This document shows positions 8,887 through 16,784 of a stretch of 64,000 bases of DNA, piece after piece (position 1 is the stretch's first letter; the number at the start of each line of letters is the position of its first letter). The notes under the pieces were generated by a model, which was not told the DNA's origin, did not search any database, and saw only the letters and a list, made by a program, of their open reading frames with translations. Both the position numbers and the translations under genes were made by a program. This DNA is from WLWS01 sp965243105. GTDB lineage: Bacteria > Pseudomonadota > Gammaproteobacteria > Eutrophobiales > Eutrophobiaceae. The stretch is from contig CBDEUC010000001.1 in the NCBI GenBank assembly GCA_965243105.1, positions 124,001 through 188,000 on the forward strand, read 5' to 3'.

Positions 8887-10140
8887 TCAGGATTCGTCTT
8901 CCTTACCCAGCAATTTATGGATCATGCGAAAGCTTCTCACCCACGGCTTTACCTTTTGCAGTTTGCCGGGAAGGCTTTCTATGGAGTCAGTAGCTTCCTG
9001 GTAATTCTCGTAAACACCGTAGAGGGCGTTATAACGGGTTACGTCCTTGATTTCGACTTCGATGTAGGCCGCGTCACCGTCGATATTATTTTCCTTGAGA
9101 AAATTTACGATATCTTCTTCGCGGGTGACACTACCAATCTGCATGGTGTAGTGGGATGGGTCCTGGGCCAGCACCCACTCGCGACCCTTGATGCCATCTT
9201 CACTCACGGGCAGGGATGCAGATTCCATGATTTGCTGCGCCTCTTCGACCCGGGCTGTTTCCTGCTCCTGCTCCAGTTCCTGCATTGCTTCCGCTTCGGC
9301 CGCCTCGGCTTCGTCAACGAATGGTGAAGCTTTTGCCGGTTCATCTGCGCTTGTTACAGGTGGGCTGTAGTCGGCGGAGGTCATTTGAGCCAGTTTCTTT
9401 TCTGCTTCCTCCACGCCCTGGCTCGCAGCTTTTTCGTACCAGCTGCTGGCGGTGGCAAGATCCTGTTCAACGCCGTAACCGTTTTCATAAAAGACGCCGA
9501 GGTTGAACTGCGCCTGCCCGATGTCCTGGGCGGCAGACTTTTCAAACCATTTCAGCGCCGTGGCGTAGTTTTTCTCCACACCGCGACCAAAGGCATACAT
9601 GACGGCCAGGCTGTACTGGCTGTGACCATGTCCCTGCTCAGCGGCCTGGGCGAAAAGCCCGGCAGCGCGAACATCATCGGCTTCTATGGAGAGACCGCGA
9701 AAATACATCAGTCCCAGGTTGAACTGGGCATCTACCTGGCCACCGTTGGCAGCCATTTCCCACCAGCGGGCGGCCTCGGCGTAATTTTGCTTGACGCCAT
9801 CACCGCGAAAGTATTTTGCTCCCACCTGGTATTGCACTGCTGGCTGTCCCTGCTCAGCCGAGCGCAGGTACCATTCCAGCGCCTTCTCGGAATTAGCCTT
9901 AACACCGTGCCCGTAGTCATACATGATGCCGAGCATTTTCTGGGCTTCAGAATCACCCTCAACAGCGAGGGGCTGCAGGATTTTAAACGCTTCCCGGTAC
10001 TTTCCCTGGATGTAGGCCTGGCGACCTTCTTCGTAAGTCTGCGCCAGTAGTGAACATGACAGAACAGCAAGCACCAGCAGCCCGATTAGCCGGGCTCGCC
10101 AGCCGCTTTGAGTCAGTACGTGATGTCGCTGGTTTATCAT
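8887..10140 (-). CDS. Sel1-repeat protein with C-terminal SPOR-like domain
   Basis: 417 residues with an N-terminal hydrophobic segment (16-33) that exports or anchors it to the inner membrane. Residues about 35-250 are six or seven Sel1-type TPR repeats (motifs such as AQKMLGIMYDYGHGV, AQFNLGLMYFRG, SQYSLAVMYAFGRGV). A low-complexity Glu/Ala linker spans about 265-310. The last 85 residues (YTMQIGSV...YGVYENYQEA...PGKLQKVKPWVRS) match the SPOR domain, which binds denuded septal peptidoglycan. The likely role is an envelope or division-site scaffold, comparable to DamX-type proteins. It is 15 bases after mtdA and 16 before the paralogue pair, which suggests one transcript. Confidence 0.8.
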   Translation of the reverse strand: MINQRHHVLTQSGWRARLIGLLVLAVLSCSLLAQTYEEGRQAYIQGKYREAFKILQPLAVEGDSEAQKMLGIMYDYGHGVKANSEKALEWYLRSAEQGQPAVQYQVGAKYFRGDGVKQNYAEAARWWEMAANGGQVDAQFNLGLMYFRGLSIEADDVRAAGLFAQAAEQGHGHSQYSLAVMYAFGRGVEKNYATALKWFEKSAAQDIGQAQFNLGVFYENGYGVEQDLATASSWYEKAASQGVEEAEKKLAQMTSADYSPPVTSADEPAKASPFVDEAEAAEAEAMQELEQEQETARVEEAQQIMESASLPVSEDGIKGREWVLAQDPSHYTMQIGSVTREEDIVNFLKENNIDGDAAYIEVEIKDVTRYNALYGVYENYQEATDSIESLPGKLQKVKPWVRSFRMIHKLLGKEDES

Positions 10141-10155
10141 GACAACAGGATCTTA

Positions 10156-11013
10156 TCAGGCCATTTCTTTTGCCAGGCTGTAAATTTCTTCCGCATCAAA
10201 AACCTGGTCATTGGATTCAAACAGTTTACTGATACAGGCACGATGCAATGCCAGCTTGAATTTTCCAAAACCGATTGCCCCCCAGATAATCTTGCCGTGA
10301 CGTTCCACGCCCTCATCCTGCATGTCAGTTCCACCTATTCCAAGAGGTGGAGTCGCGTTTGCGTCAGCAATGACCTCGATGGTCTTGTTTTCCCGCCAGT
10401 GTTCCTCGGCCAGTAACTCGATACCCGCGGCACCAGTGGCAAAGACAATGTGCGCATCCTTGCACAGGTCAGCCCGTTCTTCCGGTGTACCACCACCTGC
10501 GGCTTCGATGTCCACGTCAAATTGGTCCTTGATGTGTGCACAGGCACCAACGGCACGTGATTCCTTGCGGGAGGAGATGCAAACCGATGTGCCTTCCCGT
10601 GCCATCATCACGGCGGCGCGCTGACCCACGGGACCGGTTCCGGCGAGTATCACGGCTCGTTTGCCTTTCAAATCGGTGCTTAAACGCATCTTGGCAACGG
10701 CGGCAGCGGCGGTGGTATTACTGCCGTTGCTGTCCAGCATGACTGATACGCGGAAATTGGAGAAAAAGTTCTGTTGCACTGCTTCCAGCAGCTTTTCGCC
10801 GGCCACCATGTCGCTACCGCCTACGAAAAGTACCGTGTTCTTCTTTTCACTGGGCGAGCGGGTGAAAATGGCACCTTCCACCAGGGCTGTCACGTTGTCA
10901 GGTGTTACTCCGCCATGGCCGATAACGTGGTCGGCACCGCCGTCGTAGGCGACCACGGTGTCAAAAACAGATGGATGTTGGTCAGTGTCCAGCTGAAATA
11001 AAAGCTTTTTCAT
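10156..11013 (-). CDS. mtdA: NAD(P)-dependent methylene-tetrahydrofolate/methanopterin dehydrogenase (MtdA/MtdB type)
   Basis: 285 residues, the usual MtdA size. It opens with KKLLFQLDTDQHPSVFDTVVAYDGGADHV, characteristic of the family, then a Rossmann domain with GTGPVGQRAA (about 150-160) for NADP/NAD. MtdA oxidises methylene-tetrahydrofolate (and methylene-H4MPT) to the methenyl form; MtdB acts on H4MPT only. No H4MPT genes (fae, mch, fhc) are in the window and the divergent neighbour is the folate cyclohydrolase fchA, so folate is the likelier substrate. The two genes together carry out what bifunctional FolD does elsewhere. Start ATG at 11013; the 294-base gap to fchA must hold both promoters. 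Confidence 0.85.
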   Translation of the reverse strand: MKKLLFQLDTDQHPSVFDTVVAYDGGADHVIGHGGVTPDNVTALVEGAIFTRSPSEKKNTVLFVGGSDMVAGEKLLEAVQQNFFSNFRVSVMLDSNGSNTTAAAAVAKMRLSTDLKGKRAVILAGTGPVGQRAAVMMAREGTSVCISSRKESRAVGACAHIKDQFDVDIEAAGGGTPEERADLCKDAHIVFATGAAGIELLAEEHWRENKTIEVIADANATPPLGIGGTDMQDEGVERHGKIIWGAIGFGKFKLALHRACISKLFESNDQVFDAEEIYSLAKEMA

Positions 11014-11307
11014 GAATTAGTTCCCCAGGTCATTGATTATATTATTAAATTCAAAATTATCCATTTTCTTTTTTTGCACATGACCCTGACCATCTTTCAC
11101 GCAGTTCCCTGTGTCACGCTAAGGTAACCCATGCGACAGCCAGCCACAACCATCGCCGGTAAATTCAGTGTTTACTGGCATTAATCAGCGCCTTGCTAGT
11201 ATCATTCGCGCCTCTTTCTTCATATCCGGATACAGCCTCCCGGCTGTCGCGGGGGCCGGCCCGGGCGCTCCGGATGAAAATCACTTTTTAAATTCAGGAG
11301 CAAGGCA

Positions 11308-11931
11308 ATGATTAAAGAAAAATCCATGCAGGAGTTTCTCGATGAACTGGCCAGCAAGGCCTCGACACCCGGTGGTGGCAGTGCGGCTGCGATCATGGCA
11401 GCAATGGGTGCCGCCCTGGTCAGCATGGTGGCCAATCTCACCGTGGGAAAGAAGAACTACGAGTCCGTGGACGCGGAAATGCAGGAGATGCTCACCAGTT
11501 CAGAAAATCTCAGGGACCGGGCTACCGACATGATTCGTGCGGATGTCGAGGTGTTTGACCAGGTCATGGCAGCTTACGGTATGCCGAGGGAAACTGACGA
11601 TGAGAAAGCAAAACGTTCCGAGACCATCCAGCAGGCCCTCAAGGCCGCGACGGATGTACCACTTGATTGTGCAAAGCTGTGTGCAGAGGTGATCGAGTTG
11701 TGTAAACCGATGGCGGAAAAAGGTAACACCAACGTGATTTCCGATGCCGGCGTGGCAGTACTGGCTGCTCATGCTGCCCTGCGCAGTGCAGCCCTGAATG
11801 TGTACATTAATATAGGGGGCATCAAGGACGAAGAATTTGCTAAAGATCGACGCCAGCAGCTCGAAAGCCTGCTGGATGGAAACGCAAGCCTCACAGAGGA
11901 AGTTTACGAACTGGTGAAGAGCAAGCTGTAA
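11308..11931 (+). CDS. fchA: Methenyl-tetrahydrofolate cyclohydrolase, FchA type
   Basis: 207 residues of the cyclodeaminase/cyclohydrolase family, full length. Typical features are ELASKASTPGGGSAAAIMAAMGAALVSMVANL near the N-terminus and the helical remainder with NVISDAGVAVLAAHAALRSAALNVYIN. It hydrolyses 5,10-methenyl- to 10-formyl-tetrahydrofolate, the step after MtdA. An AGGAG ribosome site lies at 11296-11300, 7 bases before ATG 11308. It is divergent from mtdA and convergent with nadC, with a shared strong hairpin at the 3' ends. Formiminotransferase-cyclodeaminase alone is less likely given mtdA next door. Confidence 0.88.
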   Translation: MIKEKSMQEFLDELASKASTPGGGSAAAIMAAMGAALVSMVANLTVGKKNYESVDAEMQEMLTSSENLRDRATDMIRADVEVFDQVMAAYGMPRETDDEKAKRSETIQQALKAATDVPLDCAKLCAEVIELCKPMAEKGNTNVISDAGVAVLAAHAALRSAALNVYINIGGIKDEEFAKDRRQQLESLLDGNASLTEEVYELVKSKL

Positions 11932-11937
11932 GTGATG

Positions 11938-11968
11938 CAGGGGGCAGGAAAATTACTCCTGCCCCCTG
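11938..11968. terminator. Hairpin between convergent fchA and nadC
   Basis: Perfect 12-bp arms CAGGGGGCAGGA and TCCTGCCCCCTG around a 7-base loop, starting 6 bases after the fchA stop. The right arm lies inside the last codons of nadC. It has no long T-run on either side, so it may stop RNA decay or slow polymerase rather than terminate fully. Confidence 0.6.
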
Positions 11969-12798
11969 AACAACATGGAAAAGTCCACGGCTCGCAGGTG
12001 CTTGGTTAGTGCACCAATGGAAATATAATCGACACCGGTGCGCGCGAGTTGTTTGAGTTGTTCAAATTCAACACCGCCACTCACTTCAAGCTCAACCCTG
12101 CCGCTGTTTATCTCCACGGCCTCGTGCATTTGTTCAATGCTAAAGTTATCCAGCAGGATACTGTTGGCACCGGCTTCTATGGCTTCTTTCAACTGTGCCA
12201 GGTTCTCTACTTCTACCTCCACGCTATGACCGGACTTGAGAGCCTCGATGACGACAGGCCTGATACCACCGGCCGAGGAAATATGGTTTTCCTTGATCAG
12301 TATGGCGTCATAAAGACCCATACGATGATTTGAGCCGCCACCGCAGCTTACCGCGTACTTTTGCGCAGCCCTTAGTCCTGGAATAGTTTTCCTCGTGTCG
12401 AGGATACGGGTTTTGCCCTTACCGAGCTGCCGGACAAATTCACGCGTGGTTGTAGCGGTCCCGGACAGGGTTTGCAGGAAATTCAGGGCTGTTCGCTCCC
12501 CCGTTAACACGCTCCTTGAAGACCCGCTTATTCGGCAAACGGTGGAGCCCGGGCTTATCGCATCACCGTCACCAGGCAACCAGTCTATTTGCACAGACTC
12601 GTCAATTTGATGAAAGACCTGGTCGAACCAGGCCCTGCCACATAGCACGGCTTCCTCGCGGCATATCACTTCTGCCTTGCAGGTCTTGTCTTCCGGTACC
12701 AGGTTGGCGGTAAGGTCGCCCTTGCCGATGTCTTCGCTGAGAGCGCGACGCACGCTGCTGGCGATATCTGCAGGCAAAACCATGCTGCTCTTTATCAT
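11953..12798 (-). CDS. nadC: Nicotinate-nucleotide pyrophosphorylase (quinolinate phosphoribosyltransferase)
   Basis: 281 residues, full length. It makes nicotinate mononucleotide from quinolinate and PRPP in de novo NAD synthesis. Family marks include ALSEDIGKGDLTANLVP at the N-terminus, GERTALNFLQTLSGTAT, ILDTRKTIPGLRAAQKYAVSCGGGSNHRMGLYDAILIKENH in the active site (positions about 135-175) and EVSGG near the C-terminus. It is 12 bases downstream of the retropepsin-like gene and probably co-transcribed with it. The nadC-ampD-ampE neighbourhood seen in many gammaproteobacteria is kept here but split by the ankyrin and egt genes. Confidence 0.95.
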   Translation of the reverse strand: MIKSSMVLPADIASSVRRALSEDIGKGDLTANLVPEDKTCKAEVICREEAVLCGRAWFDQVFHQIDESVQIDWLPGDGDAISPGSTVCRISGSSRSVLTGERTALNFLQTLSGTATTTREFVRQLGKGKTRILDTRKTIPGLRAAQKYAVSCGGGSNHRMGLYDAILIKENHISSAGGIRPVVIEALKSGHSVEVEVENLAQLKEAIEAGANSILLDNFSIEQMHEAVEINSGRVELEVSGGVEFEQLKQLARTGVDYISIGALTKHLRAVDFSMLFRGQE

Positions 12799-12810
12799 TT
12801 GAAAAGCTCG

Positions 12811-13344
12811 CTAATCATACTGTCGCAAAACAAGTTCATCACCCCGCTGGGAAAATTCCAGGTGCTTGAGAAAACTCATACCAAGCAGGATGTCTTCGTC
12901 GCGCATGTGCGGGTTGATACTGGCGCGTACATTTGCAAGCACGATATCACCGATCTGGATTTTATCCAGCATCGTCGCATAAACGTAAACCCTGCCATTG
13001 GCGGTATTAACGATTTGCCTGTTACCGGCCTCCAGCTTTAGCTGCCTGGCTACATCTCCAGGGATACTCACGTGGGTGGCCCCGGTATCCAGCATAAAGC
13101 GCACATCAGTGTTGTTTATCTTGCCGCTAGTAACGTAGTGACCACGTCGATTACGCTTGAGCGTAATTTCCTTAATGCCATCCAGTTCTCGCGTAGCGAT
13201 GTCCTGGTTTGGATTATATTCCCTGTTGAAGAAATCGTCGAAGTACCAGCTTGCGAGCATGAGTGCGATAACGCAGGCGGCAACGGTCATGCCGGTGCCA
13301 ATTTTACCCGTGGAGGAAGGGCCTGGTTCGGGGAACTCACTCAT
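12811..13344 (-). CDS. Membrane-anchored retropepsin-like aspartic protease (clan AA)
   Basis: 177 residues. Residues about 16-36 are one TM helix with a short cytoplasmic N-terminus, so the catalytic domain is periplasmic. The active-site signature FMLDTGATHVSIP has the single catalytic Asp of retropepsin folds, which work as homodimers. Downstream marks are VNTANGRVYVYATML and DILLGMSFLKHLEF (the LLGMSFL motif of the TIGR02281 group). Its substrates are unknown. It lies directly upstream of nadC, an arrangement also seen in Pseudomonas as I recall. Confidence 0.85.
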   Translation of the reverse strand: MSEFPEPGPSSTGKIGTGMTVAACVIALMLASWYFDDFFNREYNPNQDIATRELDGIKEITLKRNRRGHYVTSGKINNTDVRFMLDTGATHVSIPGDVARQLKLEAGNRQIVNTANGRVYVYATMLDKIQIGDIVLANVRASINPHMRDEDILLGMSFLKHLEFSQRGDELVLRQYD

Positions 13345-13438
13345 ATGGCAATAATGCCATATTTACAGTACGACCGTTGTCCAGGGGAGCGGGAAATAAC
13401 GAAAAAATCAGCTTCAGTTTCCGGCATTTTGGCCGCTA

Positions 13439-13945
13439 ATGCACGCTATGAAAGCCAAGAATTTCACTACCCTGCTGATTGCATTCGTGGCCACCGCCTG
13501 TTTTGCGATCTCACACGCCCAGGAAACAAGCCCGGGGACGGAAACCGCAAGCAAAACCGAAGCCGCAGCAGGGGTCCCTGCCATGTACCTTGCAGCAAAA
13601 CAGGGCAATCTTTCGGCTGTACGCCAGCTGATTGAAGAAGGCGAGGATGTGAATGCAGCCAATGCCAGCGGCCGTTCTGCGCTAATGAGTGCCGTGTACC
13701 TGCGCAATCGAAAAATCGTGCGCGAGCTGCTGGTGGAAGGCGCCGATATCAACAGTGTCGACTCCCAGGGTAGAACCGCATTGATGTTCGCGGTGATGAG
13801 TCGCGATCCTGAAATCATCGGACTACTGCTTGCCGCAGGAGCGGACGTCAGTGTCGAGGACAAGGCGAAGAACTCGGCAATGACCCTTGCTGAAAGAAGC
13901 AAGGACAAGAAGATATTAAAACTATTGGAAGACAGCGCCGGCTAA
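13439..13945 (+). CDS. Secreted ankyrin-repeat protein
   Basis: 168 residues. A signal peptide runs to about residue 30 (LLIAFVATACFAISHA-QE), so it is periplasmic. Three to four ankyrin repeats follow from about 48 (MYLAAKQGNLSAVRQLIEEG, ANASGRSALMSAVY, DSQGRTALMFAVMSRDPEIIGLLLAAGAD), a binding scaffold with no enzyme motif. ATG at 13439 is used, with ATG at 13448 an equally possible start; no strong ribosome site is visible. It is a single gene, followed by a stretch of inverted repeats. Its partner protein is unknown. Confidence 0.8.
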   Translation: MHAMKAKNFTTLLIAFVATACFAISHAQETSPGTETASKTEAAAGVPAMYLAAKQGNLSAVRQLIEEGEDVNAANASGRSALMSAVYLRNRKIVRELLVEGADINSVDSQGRTALMFAVMSRDPEIIGLLLAAGADVSVEDKAKNSAMTLAERSKDKKILKLLEDSAG

Positions 13946-14077
13946 ACGGGAGTTCGTCACAGTTTTTACAGGGAACTCCGGGATAACAGGCCTTGTCTTA
14001 CCTGTAGAGGGCACGGTTTTTAGTGTTATTCCGGCCGGGTAGCAGCACATGGATACCGGCAACCGACACTAAACACC

Positions 14078-14101
14078 GGGGACAGGAGATAATCTGTCCC
14101 C
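14078..14101. repeat. Inverted repeat in the gap after the ankyrin gene, terminator-like
   Basis: GGGGACAG and CTGTCCCC pair over 8 bases around an 8-base loop. The same gap has two other inverted repeats: GGAGTTC/GAACTCC (13949-13955 with 13973-13979) and TTTAGTGT/ACACTAAA (14019-14026 with 14066-14073). The three may end the ankyrin transcript, or belong to a dispersed extragenic repeat; copy number elsewhere cannot be judged here. Confidence 0.45.
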
Positions 14102-14155
14102 ACGCCCGGAAGTAACACAATTGAGCCCGGCTTTTGCAGGATTTCGAAGCTTTAA

Positions 14156-15310
14156 TTACCTGGCCAATCGCAGGCCTGCGGGAAAGTGTCTTTTATCCGC
14201 CTGGTAGAAATTCCTGAAGGTGTCTCTCTTGATGATGTCCTGCGTATAGCGGCTGTGGCCACGGAGCGCAAAGTGCGTTCCGTCAAACCATGGCAGGGAA
14301 TAACCATCATAGGGAAAGGCGACAAAACCCGGGTAGGGGTGCAGCTCGTTATTGCACCATTCCCATAATTCGCCCACGCCACCTAACAGCGATTGTTTTT
14401 TCGCCAGTTCCCACTCGTACTCATGGGGCAGGCGCGCATCGGCCCAGCGGGCAAAAGCCTGTGCTTCGTACCAGCTTATACCTGTTACCGGGCGATCATC
14501 CTGTAATTCATGGGGACCGTCGGCATCGACACCGTAAATATTTCCATTGCCATCCCTTCGCCAATGCTGAGGTGCTTCAACCTGGTTCTTCCTGCGCCAG
14601 GACCAGGCGTTCTTGGTCCATAATTCTTTCCGTTCATAACCACCATCGACAATGAACTGCAGGTACTCGGCGTTACTGACGGGCCTGTTTGCGATTTCAA
14701 ATTCGTCCAGCTCAATATCAAAGCGTCCACACTCATTGTCGTAATGCCTGAGAGGATCCGATTCTCCAATTTGCGTGCCTGTTTCGACTGGTTTTACAAA
14801 TTCAAATCCGGGGCTTGCTGCTTTCAATTCACTTTGGGCCTCGTAGTCGTTGCCATTTTGTAATTGCGCCTGGGTTTTAACGTAGTATGCGGTTTCGATA
14901 TGCTGGGCATAGTGCTGGCAAAGAAAGAAAGCCAGGTAATCATTCTGCATTAATTCATGCTGCTTATTGTTGGCGTTGAGCCCCGAGAGCAGCTCGAGGT
15001 TTTCTGCCTGGCAGCTACGTGCCCACTCAGCAAGTTCTCCTGCATCTGGTAGAGATGCGCTGCGCTCATGCTTGATGGAAAGTTCCGGAATATAAAGATG
15101 GCTCAGTGATTCATCCAGCTCTGCCTGTTGCAACACCGCCTCCCTGATCCAGAAGCACTCGGTATACACGCAATGACCAAGATGCCAGCCCAGGGGACTG
15201 AGCTCAGGGTGAAACTGCCGGTTAATATTGTCCTCGCCAATACCGGTAACAACATTCAGCAACTTTTCCTGCTGATCCCGGAGATCAGCGAGGTAATTAT
15301 CTTCACTCAT
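14156..15310 (-). CDS. egtB: EgtB-like sulfoxide synthase (ergothioneine-type pathway)
   Basis: 384 residues: an N-terminal DinB-like helical domain and a C-terminal formylglycine-generating-enzyme/C-type-lectin fold. The iron-binding set of EgtB is visible: a His in GWHLGH (43 or 46) and H133-x3-H137-x-E139 in CQHYAQHIE. EgtB uses O2 and iron to join a sulfur donor (gamma-glutamylcysteine or cysteine) to trimethylhistidine. The C-terminal domain shows RPVSNAEYLQFI, PVTGISWYEAQAFARW, RLPHEYEWE and FRNFY. It overlaps the egtC stop by 4 bases (ATGA), so translation is coupled. egtA, egtD and egtE are not in the window. OvoA-type activity is a less likely alternative because there is no methyltransferase domain. 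Confidence 0.85.
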   Translation of the reverse strand: MSEDNYLADLRDQQEKLLNVVTGIGEDNINRQFHPELSPLGWHLGHCVYTECFWIREAVLQQAELDESLSHLYIPELSIKHERSASLPDAGELAEWARSCQAENLELLSGLNANNKQHELMQNDYLAFFLCQHYAQHIETAYYVKTQAQLQNGNDYEAQSELKAASPGFEFVKPVETGTQIGESDPLRHYDNECGRFDIELDEFEIANRPVSNAEYLQFIVDGGYERKELWTKNAWSWRRKNQVEAPQHWRRDGNGNIYGVDADGPHELQDDRPVTGISWYEAQAFARWADARLPHEYEWELAKKQSLLGGVGELWEWCNNELHPYPGFVAFPYDGYSLPWFDGTHFALRGHSRYTQDIIKRDTFRNFYQADKRHFPAGLRLAR

Positions 15311-16083
15311 AGACTGGAGATAGTGATCTCGCCGTGATGGTCCAGCCGGACGATTGAATGCTCATCAAGCTTTTGCCAGGACTCTGAGTCAGAAAAAGGT
15401 TCAGAGGCGATGAGCGTAGCATTTTTCAAACCGGGTAATTTGTCGGTGACATACAGGCTGGGGCATTTGCCGCCGTTGGCGGCGTGACGACAGGCAAGGA
15501 TTGAATCGCCATCGGAGACCAGCATGTTGAGAAGCGCGACACCGGGAAGCGTCATCTCCGAAAGAGTTTCGCAGCTGTCGCGCAGGGCTTTTTCCAGGTC
15601 GGCACTATTCGCATAATGCTGGCGGAACACCCCGAACAGGTATTCCGAATCAGTATTACCCTCGATTCCAGCGCAGGTACCCGGCGACAGTAAACGGTGG
15701 AACTGTTCACGTGGCCCATCATTGAATTCATCGATTCGACCGTTATGCATGAAAAGCAGATCCTGATGACGAAAGGGCTGGGTGTTGGCCTGGTTTACCG
15801 CCTGGCCGGGCGTCGCACTGCGTACATAGGCGAGCCAGTGAGAGTGTCTAAGGGTTTGCTCGAGATCCGTAAGGTTGGCATCGGACCAGATTGGCAGCGT
15901 GCTTGTATAAATTGCTGCAGTTCCGTTTTCATGATGCCAGCCAAAACCAAAACCATCCGCATTGAGAGTGGTGCCCTGCAACTCCCTGCAGGCCCAGGAC
16001 TGCCTGTAAAGGCTGTTTGAACCCTCGTGTAATAATTGCCCCAGTGGTATTTCAGGTCCCACGTAGGCCGCTAGCCGGCACAT
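15307..16083 (-). CDS. egtC: EgtC-like class II glutamine amidotransferase
   Basis: 258 residues from ATG at 16083, chosen because it puts the catalytic Cys at position 2 (MCRLAAYVG) as all Ntn class II amidotransferases require; an upstream in-frame start would bury it. Other marks are STLPIWSD, LAYVRSATPG, NTQPFRHQDLLFMHNGRI and EGNTDSEYLFGVF. EgtC removes the gamma-glutamyl group from the EgtB product. It is the first gene of the egtCB pair. Sequence relatives of YafJ type have a similar N-terminus, but the coupling to egtB supports this call. Confidence 0.85.
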   Translation of the reverse strand: MCRLAAYVGPEIPLGQLLHEGSNSLYRQSWACRELQGTTLNADGFGFGWHHENGTAAIYTSTLPIWSDANLTDLEQTLRHSHWLAYVRSATPGQAVNQANTQPFRHQDLLFMHNGRIDEFNDGPREQFHRLLSPGTCAGIEGNTDSEYLFGVFRQHYANSADLEKALRDSCETLSEMTLPGVALLNMLVSDGDSILACRHAANGGKCPSLYVTDKLPGLKNATLIASEPFSDSESWQKLDEHSIVRLDHHGEITISSL

Positions 16084-16191
16084 ACAATTCTCTCCCTTGT
16101 TGACGGATAGATAGCAGGGGTACATCCTAGTGGAGCTGCACCGGTTAGTACAGGTCGGACAGGTAATCAATGCAAAACAAGGCAGGTTGAT

Positions 16192-16752
16192 GTGACGGTG
16201 AGTTATACCCTTGATAAAAACGGACAGTGGTTAATGGAGGCCCGCAAGGTTTCATCTCCCAATTGCGATGATCGACCTTCTGGTTGTGATGTCGATGCAA
16301 TAATCATCCATGGAATTTCCCTGCCACCCAATCAATATGGCGGCCCCTACATCGATCAGCTGTTTACCAATATGCTTGACCCTGGTGAACATCCTTATTT
16401 TGCAGAAATCAATCACCTTCGTGTTTCTTCACACTTGATGATTGATCGGCAGGGCAACGTCAGCCAGTACGTGGCTTTTGACCGGCGGGCATGGCATGCA
16501 GGTGAGTCCTGCCTTGAAGGACGCGATGCCTGTAACAATTTCTCCATCGGCATTGAACTTGAAGGCAGGGACGATGAAGATTATGAAGATGTCCAGTACA
16601 AGGTCGCGGCGGCGGTGATAAAGTCGCTTATAGAATATTATCCTGCTATAAATAAGGAACGTGTTGTTGGCCATGCAGATGTGGCGCCCGGAAGAAAAAC
16701 AGACCCGGGGCAGGCCTTCAAATGGGATTATTTTTATTCTCTTCTGGATTAA
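16192..16752 (+). CDS. ampD: 1,6-anhydro-N-acetylmuramyl-L-alanine amidase AmpD
   Basis: 186 residues, full length, GTG start at 16192. It is the cytoplasmic enzyme that cuts the peptide from anhydromuropeptides in cell-wall recycling. The zinc ligands are visible as H40 (IIIHGISLP), H161 and D171 (GHADVAPGRKTDPG), matching the spacing in E. coli AmpD. FSIGIELEG lies in the middle. Loss of AmpD derepresses AmpC-type beta-lactamases where these exist; no ampC/ampR is in the window. It is 32 bases upstream of ampE and probably in one operon with it. Confidence 0.95.
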   Translation: MTVSYTLDKNGQWLMEARKVSSPNCDDRPSGCDVDAIIIHGISLPPNQYGGPYIDQLFTNMLDPGEHPYFAEINHLRVSSHLMIDRQGNVSQYVAFDRRAWHAGESCLEGRDACNNFSIGIELEGRDDEDYEDVQYKVAAAVIKSLIEYYPAINKERVVGHADVAPGRKTDPGQAFKWDYFYSLLD

Positions 16753-16784
16753 ACTGGTAACAGTATCTACGACGGACAAGATAA

